64,000 nucleotides of DNA from Pseudomonas shirazensis (GCF_014268785.2 NZ_JABWRD020000001.1:186001-250000); one strand, 5' to 3'. Shown: positions 17,232 to 28,840, counted from the stretch's first letter. Translations and numbers: made by a program. Notes: generated from the letters alone by a model not told the origin.

Positions 17232-18669
17232 AGTCGGTCACCCGGGTTTCGATGTGCGGCGATTGCAGTTCGATGAAGTACTTGCGCAGCAGGTTCTGTG
17301 CGGTCAGCAGGCGGTATTCCTTGCTCGCGCGGAAGTCCGAGAGCGGGCTGAAGTCTTCGCCCAGCGCCTGGCAGGCACGTTCAAGGGTGGCCTGGTTCCA
17401 CGGCTTGCCGCGCAGCGCGGCTTCACAGGCGCGGGCGCGTTTGGGAATCGCGGCCATGCCGCCAAAGGCAATGCGCACGCCGCTGACCACACCGTTTTCG
17501 ATGCTCAGGTTGAACGCTGCACAAACTGCCGAGATGTCGTCGTCCAGGCGCTTGGAGACCTTGTAGGCGCGGAACGTCCAGTCATTGCTGGCCCGCGGCA
17601 CGATGATCTTCTCGATGAACTCGCTGTCCTGGCGGGCCGTGATGCGGTAGTCGATGAAGTAGTCTTCCAGTGGCAGCACGCGCTGGCGCTGGCCCTGGCG
17701 CAGTACCACCTGGGCATCCAGGGCAATCAGCAGCGGCGGCGAGTCACCGATGGGCGAGGCATTGCCGATGTTGCCGCCGAGGGTGCCTTGGTTGCGGATT
17801 TGCAACGAGGCAAAGCGGTGCAGCAGGGCGCCGAAATCGGGGTACTCGTCGCTGAGCGCGCCGTAGCAGTCGGTCAACGGCGTAGCTGCGCCGATCTCCA
17901 GATGAGTGGCGGTCTTGTCGATGCGCTTGAGTTCGGCGACGTTGCCGACATAGATCATTACCGGCAAGGTCTTGTGGAACTGGGTCACTTCCAGCGCCAG
18001 GTCGGTGCCGCCGGCAAGCAGGCGCGCTTCTGGGTGCGAGCTGTACAGGTCGGCCAGGTCGGCTACGGTCAGCGGCACCAGGCAGCGCTTGTCGCCGCTG
18101 TTCAGTTCGCCGGTTTCGGACGGGGCGATGGCCTTGAGGCGGGCGATGGTCTGCGCCTGCTGCGCATCGAACTGATCGCGGCACGGTGTGGCGCAGCTCT
18201 GTTCGGCAGCGGCGAGGATCGGCCGGTAGCCGGTGCAACGGCATAGGTTGCCGGCGAGGGCTTCCTGGGCCTGCTGGGTGTCGGCGCCGTTGCTGTTCTT
18301 CTGCAAGGCAAACAGCGACATGACAAAGCCTGGAGTGCAGAAGCCGCATTGCGAGCCGTGGCAGTCGGCCATGGCTTTTTGCACACTGTGCAGTTCGCCC
18401 TGATGCTTGAGGCCTTCGACGCTGATCAATTGTTTGCCGTGCAACGACGAAACGAAGGTCAGGCACGAGTTGAGGCTGCGGTAGCGCAGGCTCTGGCCGT
18501 CTTCTTCGAGCTCGCCGACCACCACTGTACAGGCGCCGCAGTCGCCACTGGCGCAGCCTTCCTTGGTGCCGGATTTGCCAAGGTGTTCGCGCAGGTACTG
18601 CAGCACGGTCATGTTCGGGTCCAGGGCGTGCTCATTACGCAGCTCCTGGTTTACGAGAAACTGGATCAC
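17224..18669 (-). CDS. xdhA: Xanthine dehydrogenase, FeS/FAD subunit
   Basis: Small subunit, 481 residues, carrying electrons from the Mo site to NAD. Residues 1-75 form a plant-ferredoxin-type 2Fe-2S domain with Cys 39, 44 and 47 in CASGDCGAC. The second 2Fe-2S domain has SQCGFCTPGF and NLCRCTGYRP (about 106-150). The FAD-binding domain follows (LLAGGTDLALEV, then GNIGNASPIGDSPP) with its C-terminal CO-dehydrogenase-flavoprotein part. First gene of the operon, divergent from a GntR regulator. Two tandem TTGA-type palindromes lie 53-91 bases before the start and are the likely control sites. Confidence 0.96.
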   Translation of the reverse strand: MIQFLVNQELRNEHALDPNMTVLQYLREHLGKSGTKEGCASGDCGACTVVVGELEEDGQSLRYRSLNSCLTFVSSLHGKQLISVEGLKHQGELHSVQKAMADCHGSQCGFCTPGFVMSLFALQKNSNGADTQQAQEALAGNLCRCTGYRPILAAAEQSCATPCRDQFDAQQAQTIARLKAIAPSETGELNSGDKRCLVPLTVADLADLYSSHPEARLLAGGTDLALEVTQFHKTLPVMIYVGNVAELKRIDKTATHLEIGAATPLTDCYGALSDEYPDFGALLHRFASLQIRNQGTLGGNIGNASPIGDSPPLLIALDAQVVLRQGQRQRVLPLEDYFIDYRITARQDSEFIEKIIVPRASNDWTFRAYKVSKRLDDDISAVCAAFNLSIENGVVSGVRIAFGGMAAIPKRARACEAALRGKPWNQATLERACQALGEDFSPLSDFRASKEYRLLTAQNLLRKYFIELQSPHIETRVTDYV

Positions 18670-18721
18670 GGGGGAGGCCTCGCAATGGTTTTATTGTTGT
18701 TCCGGCGGACTCTAAGCAGGC

Positions 18722-18760
18722 TTGATCGCCGGGTCAATGATTTTCTGACTCAAAGGTCAA
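18722..18760. promoter_or_regulatory. Two candidate operators before xdhA
   Basis: Two 16-base imperfect palindromes in tandem: TTGATCGCCGGGTCAA (18722-18737) and CTGACTCAAAGGTCAA (18745-18760). The second shares TGACTCA and GGTCAAGAA with the site before the purine permease. The divergent GntR/FCD protein is a plausible ligand-responsive repressor; this is inference. Confidence 0.5.
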
Positions 18761-18936
18761 GAAATCGCGCATAGTGAGTCCGCACCGAACAGTGTGCCTT
18801 TTACAAAGCATAGATCGCGCCTGATCGCCGGTCCGGCTTGCCAACGAATAAAGCGCAGCGCCCCTCTGCGCGACTGCCAGGCAAGTGCGCTACAATCCGC
18901 CGCTTGTGCCCAGTTCAATGATTTTGAAGGAAAACC

Positions 18937-19596
18937 ATGACGTTCAAGGCGCCGGACAGTCTCTCCGAGCAGATTGCCCACCATCTGGCCGAGCGGATCA
19001 TCCGCGGCGAGCTTGCCCCGGGTGAGCGGATCCAGGAGCAAAAGGTCACTCAGGCCCTGAACGTCAGCCGCGGCTCGGTGCGCGAGGCGCTGTTGATCCT
19101 TGAACGTCGCCATCTGGTGGCGATCCTGCCGCGGCGGGGCGCCCACGTGACGCGTCTTGACGAACGCAGTGTGCGCAGCCTGTGCGCATTGATGGGCGAG
19201 TTCTACATACTGCTCGGCAACGCCGTTGCCCAGAAATGGCGCACTGATGCGGACCTGATGCCGTTTCTGGGCATTCAGCAGCGCTTGCAACAGGCCTACG
19301 CCGCCACTGACATCAAGACCTTCGTCGCCGAAAGCTTCGCGGTGATGCGCGCTGCGTATCCGTTCGCCGACAACCCGTACCTGCAGGAAACCGTCGAGAA
19401 CCTGCAGCCCGCCATGAGCCGCGCCTATTACCTCGCGCTGGATCAGCGCCAGGCCAATATGCTCGACTACCTCGACCTGTTCGATCGCCTGCTGCAGGCG
19501 GTGGTCGCGCGCGACATTGCACGTATTCGCGAAGTGCTGGTTGCATACTGCCAGCGCAGCTGCGAGCTGGTGCTGGCTGCGTTGGCGCGGGCCTGA
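18937..19596 (+). CDS. GntR family regulator, FCD subfamily
   Basis: Regulator of 219 residues. The N-terminal winged helix (about residues 5-72) reads SLSEQIAHHLAERIIRGELAP, then VTQALNVSRGSVREALLIL, and the C-terminal FCD domain is helical. The ATG at 18937 follows AAGGAAAACC, a good ribosome site. It is divergent from xdhA and ends four bases before smc, so it is probably the first gene of an smc transcript and also controls the xdh operon across the shared promoter. The ligand is unknown; a purine such as xanthine or guanine would suit the context. Confidence 0.88.
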   Translation: MTFKAPDSLSEQIAHHLAERIIRGELAPGERIQEQKVTQALNVSRGSVREALLILERRHLVAILPRRGAHVTRLDERSVRSLCALMGEFYILLGNAVAQKWRTDADLMPFLGIQQRLQQAYAATDIKTFVAESFAVMRAAYPFADNPYLQETVENLQPAMSRAYYLALDQRQANMLDYLDLFDRLLQAVVARDIARIREVLVAYCQRSCELVLAALARA

Positions 19597-19599
19597 TCG

Positions 19600-22500
19600 A
19601 TGCGCTTGAAGTGCATTCGCCTGGCCGGGTTCAAGTCGTTCGTCGACCCGACCACGGTCAACTTCCCCAGCAACATGGCCGCCGTGGTCGGGCCCAATGG
19701 CTGTGGCAAGTCCAACATCATCGACGCGGTGCGCTGGGTGATGGGCGAAAGTTCGGCTAAAAACCTGCGCGGCGAGTCGATGACCGACGTCATCTTCAAT
19801 GGCTCGACCAGTCGCAAGCCGGTCAGCCAGGCCAGTATCGAGCTGGTGTTCGACAACAGCGACAATACCCTGGTCGGCGAGTACGCCGCCTACGCCGAGA
19901 TCTCGATCCGGCGCAAAGTGACCCGCGACGCCCAGAATACCTACTACCTCAACGGCACCAAATGCCGTCGCCGCGACATTACCGATATCTTCCTCGGAAC
20001 CGGGCTGGGCCCGCGCAGCTACTCGATCATCGAGCAGGGCATGATCTCCAAGCTGATCGAGGCCAAGCCAGAGGAGCTACGCAACTTCATCGAAGAAGCC
20101 GCCGGCATCTCCAAGTACAAGGAACGCCGCCGCGAGACCGAAACCCGAATTCGCCGCACCCAGGAAAACCTCGCCCGCCTGACCGACCTGCGCGATGAGC
20201 TCGGGCGCCAGCTCGAGCGTTTGCACCGCCAGGCCCAGGCCGCAGAAAAGTATCGCGAGTACAAAGCTGAAGAGCGTCTGCTCAAGGCGCGCTTGTCGGC
20301 CCTGCGCTGGCGTGAGCTGGACCAGAAGGTGCAGCAACGCGGCGCCGTCATCGGCGATCAGGAAGTAGCCTTCGAGGCGCTGGTGGCCGAGCAACGCAAT
20401 GCCGATGCCAGCATCGAGCGCCTGCGCGACGGCCACCATGAGTTGTCCGAACGCTTCAACCAGGTCCAGGGCCGCTTCTATTCGGTGGCCGGTGACATTG
20501 CCCGGGTCGAGCAGAGCATTCAGCACGGCCAGCAGCGCCTGCGCCAGTTGCAGGATGATCTCAAGGAAGCCGAGCGCACACGGCTGGAAACCGAGTCGCA
20601 CCTGGGCCATGACCGCACCCTGCTGGCGACCCTCGGCGAAGAACTGGAGCAGCTTGGGCCTGAGCAGGAGATGACCCTCGCGGCAGCTGAAGAAGCGGCT
20701 GCCGTGCTCGAAGAAGCCGAGCTGGGCATGCACGGCTGGCAGGAGCAGTGGGACAGTTTCAATACCCGCTCAGCCGAGCCGCGGCGCCAGGCCGAAGTCC
20801 AGCAATCGCGCTTGCAGCAGCTGGAAACCAGCCTCGAGCGCTTGGCTGAACGCCAGCGCAAGCTGGCTGACGAACGCGATCAGCTCAGCGCCGACCCGCA
20901 GGACGCAGCCATGCTCGAGTTGACCGAGCAGGTCGCCAGCAGTGAGCTGCTGCTGGAAGAACTGCAGCTCAGCGAGCAGGACGTGCTCGAGCGCCTCGAA
21001 GCTGTGCGTGAGCAACTGCAGCAGCTCAACCAGAGCCATCAGCAGTTGCAGGGCGAGCAACAGCGTCTGGGCGGCCGGCTGGCGTCGCTGGAGGCGTTGC
21101 AGCAAGCCGCCCTGGAGCCGTCTGCCGGTGCTGGCGAGTGGCTGCGCGAGCAAGGTTTGCAACAGCGTCCGCGCCTGGCCGAGGGTTTGCGCGTCGAGGC
21201 AGGTTGGGAGCTTGCCGTCGAGACGGTGCTGGGTGCCGACTTGCAGGCAGTGCTGGTCGACGACTTCAACCAGCTGGACTTCGCCGCACTGGAACAAGGT
21301 GATTTGCGCCTGTTGCTGGCGGCCGGCGAGGGCGCTCGGGTGCCCGGCAGCTTGCTCGACAAGGTCGAAGGGCGCACCGACCTCAGCCCTTGGCTGGGCC
21401 AGGTGCGTCCGGTCGAGACCCTTGAGCAGGCGCTGAACCAGCGCGCAAGTCTGCTGGCTGGCGAAAGCCTGGTCAGTCGCGATGGCTACTGGGTGGGCCG
21501 GCATTGCCTGCGCGTAAGCCGCGGCAGCGAAGCGCAAGGCGGCGTGCTTGCCCGCGCGCAGGAGATCGAGCAGCTGGCCGAGCAGCAACTGCAGCAACAG
21601 GAGCAGTTGGACCAGTTCGAGGAGCGCCTGCATAGCCAGCGTGAGCAACAGCGTGGCCTTGAAGAGCAGCGCGAACAACTGCGCCGCCGTAGCCAGGACG
21701 AAAACCGTCAGCACGGTGAGCTCAAGGCGCGTTTGTCTGCCGGTCGCGCCCGCGCCGAGCAGCTTGAGCTGCGTCGCCGCCGCCTTGAAGAAGAATTAAG
21801 CGAGCTGGGTGAGCAGCGCGCCATCGAGCACGAACAGCTCGGCGAGGCGCGGCTGATCCTGCAAGAGGCCCTTGACCTGATGGCCGAGGACACCGAGCAG
21901 CGCGAACAATTGCTGGCCCGCCGCGACACCTTGCGCGAAGGCCTCGACCGCATCCGCCAGGAAGCCCGCCAGCACAAGGACCACGCTCACCAGTTGGCCG
22001 TGCGCCTGGGCTCGCTGCGTGCCCAGCACGGTTCCACCCGGCAGGCGCTGGAGCGGCTGGAGCAGCAAGCCGAGCGCCTGAGCGAGCGCCAGGAGCAGTT
22101 GAGCCTGAATCTGGAAGAGGGCGAAGCGCCGCAGGAAGAGCTGCGCCTAAAACTAGAAGAGCTGCTCGAACGGCGCATGAGCGTCGATGAAGAAATGCGC
22201 CTGGCCCGGCTGCACATGGACGACGCCGACCGCGAACTGCGCGACGCCGAAAAACGCCGCACCCAGGCTGAGCAGCAGTCGCTTTTGCTGCGTGGTCAGC
22301 TGGAGCAGTCACGGCTTGAATCGCAAGGCCTCAACCTGCGTCGCAGCACTTTGCAGGAACAACTGCTGGCCGACGGTTTTGACCTGCAAGGCGTGCTTGC
22401 CACGCTCGATCCCGAGGCCAGCGAAGCGACCACCGAACAGCAGCTCGAACAAATCGAAGGGCGCATTCAGCGCCTGGGTGCGATCAACCTGGCAGCCATC

Positions 22501-23088
22501 GAAGAGTACGAGCAACAGTCCGAGCGCAAACGCTATCTGGATGCGCAGGACGCCGATCTGGTCGAAGCGCTCGAGACCCTGGAAAACGTCATCCGCAAGA
22601 TCGACAAGGAAACCCGCACCCGCTTCAAGGATACCTTTGATCAGATAAATGCCGGTTTGCAGGCACTTTTTCCAAAAGTTTTCGGCGGTGGCAGCGCTTA
22701 CTTGGAACTGACGGGCGAAGATTTACTCGATACTGGGGTGACAATCATGGCGCGCCCGCCGGGCAAGAAAAACAGCACCATCCATTTGTTGTCGGGTGGC
22801 GAGAAAGCACTGACTGCGTTGGCGCTGGTGTTCGCTATCTTCAAACTCAACCCGGCACCGTTCTGCATGCTCGACGAAGTCGATGCGCCGCTGGACGATG
22901 CCAACGTCGGGCGGTACGCCCGGTTGGTCAAGGAAATGAGCGAGACCGTGCAGTTCATCTACATCACCCACAACAAGATCGCCATGGAGATGGCCGATCA
23001 GCTGATGGGGGTGACGATGCACGAGCCAGGCTGTTCACGTCTTGTTGCAGTTGATGTAGAGGCGGCAATGGCCATGGTAGACGCCTGA
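19600..23088 (+). CDS. smc: Chromosome segregation ATPase SMC
   Basis: Structural maintenance of chromosomes protein, 1162 residues, which with ScpA and ScpB organises and helps segregate the chromosome. The N-terminal ATPase half has Walker A GPNGCGKSNI at residues 31-40. Very long coiled-coil arms rich in Glu, Gln, Arg and Leu flank a hinge near residues 515-640 (LEPSAGAGEWLREQG to VSRDGYWVGRHCLRV). The C-terminal half has the signature LSGGEKALTAL and Walker B FCMLDEVDAPLDDAN. Length is usual for Pseudomonas SMC. It starts three bases after the gntR stop codon, and zipA follows on the same strand, as in P. putida. Confidence 0.97.
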   Translation: MRLKCIRLAGFKSFVDPTTVNFPSNMAAVVGPNGCGKSNIIDAVRWVMGESSAKNLRGESMTDVIFNGSTSRKPVSQASIELVFDNSDNTLVGEYAAYAEISIRRKVTRDAQNTYYLNGTKCRRRDITDIFLGTGLGPRSYSIIEQGMISKLIEAKPEELRNFIEEAAGISKYKERRRETETRIRRTQENLARLTDLRDELGRQLERLHRQAQAAEKYREYKAEERLLKARLSALRWRELDQKVQQRGAVIGDQEVAFEALVAEQRNADASIERLRDGHHELSERFNQVQGRFYSVAGDIARVEQSIQHGQQRLRQLQDDLKEAERTRLETESHLGHDRTLLATLGEELEQLGPEQEMTLAAAEEAAAVLEEAELGMHGWQEQWDSFNTRSAEPRRQAEVQQSRLQQLETSLERLAERQRKLADERDQLSADPQDAAMLELTEQVASSELLLEELQLSEQDVLERLEAVREQLQQLNQSHQQLQGEQQRLGGRLASLEALQQAALEPSAGAGEWLREQGLQQRPRLAEGLRVEAGWELAVETVLGADLQAVLVDDFNQLDFAALEQGDLRLLLAAGEGARVPGSLLDKVEGRTDLSPWLGQVRPVETLEQALNQRASLLAGESLVSRDGYWVGRHCLRVSRGSEAQGGVLARAQEIEQLAEQQLQQQEQLDQFEERLHSQREQQRGLEEQREQLRRRSQDENRQHGELKARLSAGRARAEQLELRRRRLEEELSELGEQRAIEHEQLGEARLILQEALDLMAEDTEQREQLLARRDTLREGLDRIRQEARQHKDHAHQLAVRLGSLRAQHGSTRQALERLEQQAERLSERQEQLSLNLEEGEAPQEELRLKLEELLERRMSVDEEMRLARLHMDDADRELRDAEKRRTQAEQQSLLLRGQLEQSRLESQGLNLRRSTLQEQLLADGFDLQGVLATLDPEASEATTEQQLEQIEGRIQRLGAINLAAIEEYEQQSERKRYLDAQDADLVEALETLENVIRKIDKETRTRFKDTFDQINAGLQALFPKVFGGGSAYLELTGEDLLDTGVTIMARPPGKKNSTIHLLSGGEKALTALALVFAIFKLNPAPFCMLDEVDAPLDDANVGRYARLVKEMSETVQFIYITHNKIAMEMADQLMGVTMHEPGCSRLVAVDVEAAMAMVDA

Positions 23089-23100
23089 TAAGCGACGTTG

Positions 23101-23140
23101 AGGCGTTTTCAGCAGCTAAAACGCCTGTCATGTGTGACAG
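23101..23140 (+). terminator. Possible attenuating hairpins after smc
   Basis: Two adjoining hairpins: AGGCGTTTT with AAAACGCCT across eight bases, then CTGTCA-TGTG-TGACAG. There is no T-run, so termination is uncertain. The right arm sequence AAAACGCCTGTCA is repeated exactly at 23200-23212 before zipA. Confidence 0.4.
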
Positions 23141-23293
23141 ACGGTGTAAAGTTGCCTTTGGTCGTGCTAGCTTTACCGTCACGTGTATTCTGCGTGGGTA
23201 AAACGCCTGTCAGAACATAGAGTTGGCGCCACGTGTTAAAGGGCTTTGAACCCTTTGTTTTCAAGCATATTTTTTATAGAGGCACGGGATTAA

Positions 23294-24181
23294 ATGGAAA
23301 TCGGTCTGCGCGAGTGGCTGATCGTCATCGGCATCATTGTCATCGCCGGTATTCTTTTCGACGGCTGGCGTCGCATGCGTGGTGGCAAAGGCAAGTTGAA
23401 ATTCCGTCTCGACCGCAGCTACTCCAATGTTGCGGACGAAGAAGGCGGCGCGGAAGTGCTCGGCCCGGCACGCGTGCTGGAAGGCCAGCACAAAGAGCCC
23501 GAGCTGGACGAAACCGACCTGCCGTCGATGAGCGCAGGGCGTGAGCGCGAGCGCGAAGCCAAACCGGTCAAGGCCGCCAAGCGCGGCAAGCGCAACAGCG
23601 AGCCGCAGCAAGGCGATCTGAGCCTGGCAGCCGAGCCGCGTGAGCCCGACCTGTTCGCCGAGCCGGACAACGCCTACGAGACCGACAACAACCGCACCAG
23701 CGGTTTCTCCTCAAGCTCGTCCAGCAGCAGCGTCAAGGAGCTGCCACCGGCTGAAGAAGTGCTGGTGATCAGCGTGATCTCCCGTGACGAAACCGGCTTC
23801 CGCGGCCCGGCACTGTTGCAGAACATTCTCGAGAGCGGTCTGCGCTTTGGCGAAATGGACATCTTCCACCGTCACGAGAGCATGGCCGGTCACGGCGAAG
23901 TGCTGTTCTCGATGGCCAACGCGGTCAAGCCAGGGGTGTTTGACCTGGATGACATCGACCATTTCAGCACCCGTGCGGTGAGCTTCTTCCTCGGCTTGCC
24001 AGGCCCACGCCATCCCAAGCAGGCGTTCGACGTAATGGTTGCTGCTGCGCGCAAGCTGGCCCATGAGCTCGATGGCGAACTCAAGGATGACCAGCGTAGC
24101 GTGTTGACGGCGCAGACCATCGAGCATTATCGCCAGCGAATCGTTGAGTTCGAGCGTCGCGCGCTGACTCAGAAGCGTTGA
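23294..24181 (+). CDS. zipA: Cell division protein ZipA
   Basis: ZipA anchors FtsZ to the inner membrane at the division site. The 295-residue protein begins with one hydrophobic N-terminal segment ([21 protein letters not shown], residues 5-25), followed by a basic patch. A long low-complexity linker rich in Glu, Pro, Arg and Ser (including [12 protein letters not shown]) leads to the globular FtsZ-binding domain from about residue 155 ([16 protein letters not shown] to the C-terminus). Domain order and size match gamma-proteobacterial ZipA. It sits between smc and ligA, the conserved Pseudomonas order. Confidence 0.95.
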   Translation: MEIGLREWLIVIGIIVIAGILFDGWRRMRGGKGKLKFRLDRSYSNVADEEGGAEVLGPARVLEGQHKEPELDETDLPSMSAGREREREAKPVKAAKRGKRNSEPQQGDLSLAAEPREPDLFAEPDNAYETDNNRTSGFSSSSSSSSVKELPPAEEVLVISVISRDETGFRGPALLQNILESGLRFGEMDIFHRHESMAGHGEVLFSMANAVKPGVFDLDDIDHFSTRAVSFFLGLPGPRHPKQAFDVMVAAARKLAHELDGELKDDQRSVLTAQTIEHYRQRIVEFERRALTQKR

Positions 24182-24286
24182 TTTAACCGTGCGGGCAGGG
24201 TCGATAGTGATTCTGCCCGCAGTGATTTATGCGCTAGAGCAGCTCTGGTGCTGAGTGGGGCAGGTGGGCGCGGCGGTGCCTGGATT

Positions 24287-26808
<2,522 letters not shown>

Positions 26809-26861
26809 CCGCCTCGCGGGACAAGTCATTGAGAAATGATGATTTTTTCTTGATGCAGAGG

Positions 26862-26889
26862 TTGTAACTTCGTCCCAGAGCGGTACAAT
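26862..26889 (+). promoter_or_regulatory. Sigma-70 promoter of the SRP RNA gene
   Basis: TTGTAA and TACAAT boxes separated by 16 bases, immediately upstream of the SRP RNA. Transcription would start near 26896. Confidence 0.65.
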
Positions 26890-26918
26890 GGCGCGGCTTG
26901 TCACATGGCAAGTCGCGT

Positions 26919-27038
26919 TATGGTGGCCCTACCGGTCCCTCCGCATTGATTACCCGTTGACCTGGTCAGATCCGGAAGGAAGCAGCCAAGGCGGGGACAT
27001 TGAGTGCCGGGGTGTGGCTGGTGGGGCTGCCTCCATTT
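26919..27038 (+). ncRNA. ffs: 4.5S signal recognition particle RNA
   Basis: Carries the universally conserved apical core TGACCTGGTCAG-TCCGGAAGGAAGCAGCC, which binds Ffh, inside a long hairpin. The base of the hairpin pairs ATGGTGGCCCTACC-type 5' sequence with the GTGGGGCTGCCTCCAT 3' end. The 3' GTGCCGGGGTGTGGCTGGTG stretch is typical of Pseudomonas 4.5S RNA. It targets ribosomes making membrane proteins to FtsY. Ends are set from base-pairing and may be off by several bases; the primary transcript probably starts near 26896. Confidence 0.93.
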
Positions 27039-27104
27039 CAGGGGTCGGAAAATCTTTCGACGCGCCTGCTTCAGCATCTCCTTTCGCTGCCAAATCCTAC
27101 ACCC

Positions 27105-27509
27105 TCAGTTATTCGAGCCACGCTCGCGTACACGCACCCCTGCCGCCGCAGCCTTCATCAAGCGCTGAAACGTCGAGCACGCCAGATGATCTTCCTCCGG
27201 GCAAGCCGCCGCATGCCGCAGCCCTTTACTCATGGCCTGCAAGCGTTTGACCTGTGCATCGATTTCGTTCGCCTTGGCCCTGAGCATGTCGCGATCGACC
27301 TGCAGGTCTACCAGCATCGCCCGCACTTCACTCAATGAAAACCCTGCTGCCTGCCCAAGCGCGATCAAGGCCAGGCGATCGGCTACGTCTGCGGAAAACT
27401 GGCGACGTTGGCCGGGGCTGCTAAGTGACTCGAGCAAGCCAGTCTTGGCGTAGTAGCGTAGGGTCGAGGCGGGTACTCCGGTGCGCTTGGCGACATCGGC
27501 GATGTCCAT
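27105..27509 (-). CDS. MerR family transcription regulator
   Basis: Regulator of 134 residues. The N-terminal MerR helix-turn-helix reads MDIADVAKRTGVPASTLRYYAKTGLL, with the usual R-Y-Y and a wing ending near QRRQFSADV. A helical dimerisation stretch follows, then a C-terminal tail with two cysteines (AACPEEDHLACS) that could sense a metal or redox change. It is divergent from a DUF2938 membrane protein gene, and a short palindrome suited to MerR proteins lies between them. The inducer is unknown. Confidence 0.88.
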   Translation of the reverse strand: MDIADVAKRTGVPASTLRYYAKTGLLESLSSPGQRRQFSADVADRLALIALGQAAGFSLSEVRAMLVDLQVDRDMLRAKANEIDAQVKRLQAMSKGLRHAAACPEEDHLACSTFQRLMKAAAAGVRVRERGSNN

Positions 27510-27520
27510 GATTGCTCCCT

Positions 27521-27548
27521 TGACTTGAAGTTGACTTCAACTTCTATG
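27521..27548. promoter_or_regulatory. MerR-type operator/promoter
   Basis: An inverted TTGAAGT-TGACTTCAA element lies between a TTGACT -35 box and a TCTATG -10-like box spaced about 17-19 bases apart, the usual layout of MerR-controlled promoters. It would drive the DUF2938 gene and the regulator itself. Confidence 0.5.
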
Positions 27549-27592
27549 CTGCGCGGCATTGGGGTTTTTCGTCAATCTGCGAGGGTGTATTC

Positions 27593-28081
27593 ATGGGCGT
27601 TACGGTTTTATTGATTTCCACGCTGGTGGTCGGCATCGGCGCCACGTTGGTGATGGATGTGTGGGCGATGGTGCTGCGCCGCCTGGGGGTGACAACGCTT
27701 AACTACGCCATGCTCGGGCGCTGGGCGGGGCACCTGCTGCGGGGCAGGGTGCACCATGCAGCTATCGCCAAGGCGGAGCCGATCAGGCACGAGCGGGTGT
27801 TGGGCTGGGCGTTGCATTACGCGATTGGCCTGTTCTTCGCCGCCGCGTTGCTGGCACTGCAAGGGGCCGATTGGCTGCACGCGCCGACGCTGCTGCCAGC
27901 GCTGACCTTTGGGCTGTGTACCGTTGTGGCGCCGCTGTGCATTCTACAGCCGGCAATGGGGGCGGGCTGGTTTGCCAGCAAGACGCCAGCGCCGCTGCGC
28001 AACAGCCTGCGCAGTGTGGCCACGCACCTGGTGTTCGGCAGCGGCTTGTACGCCACGGCGTTGCTGCTTTCACTGGTGTGA
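27593..28081 (+). CDS. DUF2938 integral membrane protein
   Basis: A 162-residue inner-membrane protein with four or five hydrophobic segments (VTVLLISTLVVGIGATLVMD, the LGWALHYAIGLFFAAALLAL region, LLPALTFGLCTVVAPLCILQP and the C-terminal VFGSGLYATALLLSLV). I recognise it as the DUF2938 family from the LVMDVWAMVLRRLG start and the PLCILQPAMGAGWFASKTP motif. No enzymatic function is known to me. The divergent MerR regulator suggests it is inducible. Its last 12 bases overlap the end of the convergent gene. Confidence 0.82.
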   Translation: MGVTVLLISTLVVGIGATLVMDVWAMVLRRLGVTTLNYAMLGRWAGHLLRGRVHHAAIAKAEPIRHERVLGWALHYAIGLFFAAALLALQGADWLHAPTLLPALTFGLCTVVAPLCILQPAMGAGWFASKTPAPLRNSLRSVATHLVFGSGLYATALLLSLV

Positions 28082-28840
28082 GCCGCTCACCATCGGCGCT
28101 GGCGAAGTGGGCGCGGCGTAGTGGTGGACAATGCGTTCCATCTCACCAGACTGCTTGATCCGCACCAGCGCCCTGAGCAGCGCCTGGGTCGGGCGCGACG
28201 GGTCGCTGCGGACCACGCAACCGAGGTTTTGCTCTTCCAGCAGCGCGCGGCTCTGCAATTGCGCTTCGGCTGGCAGTTGGCGGTTGAACCACTGCAGCGA
28301 TAACTCATTGCTCACTGCGTACTGGTAGCGCCCGGCCTGTAATTTCTGCAGGGCCAGTTGTTGGCTACGGCTGTCTTCGCGGTGCAATTGTCCTCGGCTG
28401 AACAGGGGTTGCAGGGTAGGGTAGCTATAGCCGAGGACCGTACCAATGGCTTGAGCAGGCAGGCGCGAGGCATCCACGGGGTCGAGCAGGCCGGCGCGGC
28501 TCACCAGCAGATCGCGCTGGACCATCAGCGGCACGCTCCAGATGTACTCGCCCGGGCGCTCGATCAACCAGTTGGTTGCGAGGTGGCAGCGCACGTCGAT
28601 ATCGCCGTCCTCCATGGCTTGCTGCATGCGCAGGCGGGCCAACACGTGGTACTCAGGCCGCACGCCGGCTTCGCGCGCGGCAGATTGCATCAAGTCATAA
28701 AGAATGCCTTCGACCGGCTGACCGTGCTTGATCCTGATCAGCGGCATGCTCCAGCTCTCGGCAATGGCGAAGCGCAGCACCGGTTGCTCGGCCCAGCTGG
28801 GCGTGGCGCATAACAGCAGGCTGGCCAGTAGTCGGCGCAT
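28070..28840 (-). CDS. Orphan periplasmic solute-binding protein (SBP family 3-like)
   Basis: A 256-residue protein with a signal peptide (MRRLLASLLLCATPSWA, cleavage likely before EQP) and the fold-type pattern of family 3 amino-acid-type binding proteins: LRFAIAESWSMPLIR, GILYDLMQSAAREAG, then the hinge region and ALLRALVRIKQSGEMERIVHHY at the end. The ATG at 28840 follows AAGGAGGA, an excellent ribosome site; upstream codons are rejected. There are no permease or ATPase genes beside it, so it may sense rather than transport, or share another transporter. Convergent with, and overlapping, the DUF2938 gene. Confidence 0.8.
   Translation of the reverse strand: MRRLLASLLLCATPSWAEQPVLRFAIAESWSMPLIRIKHGQPVEGILYDLMQSAAREAGVRPEYHVLARLRMQQAMEDGDIDVRCHLATNWLIERPGEYIWSVPLMVQRDLLVSRAGLLDPVDASRLPAQAIGTVLGYSYPTLQPLFSRGQLHREDSRSQQLALQKLQAGRYQYAVSNELSLQWFNRQLPAEAQLQSRALLEEQNLGCVVRSDPSRPTQALLRALVRIKQSGEMERIVHHYAAPTSPAPMVSGSHQ

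Noticed and set aside
15771..17276. 501-codon frame antisense to xdhB
   Set aside because: A GC-rich shadow of the xdhB coding frame with no recognisable domain or ribosome site.
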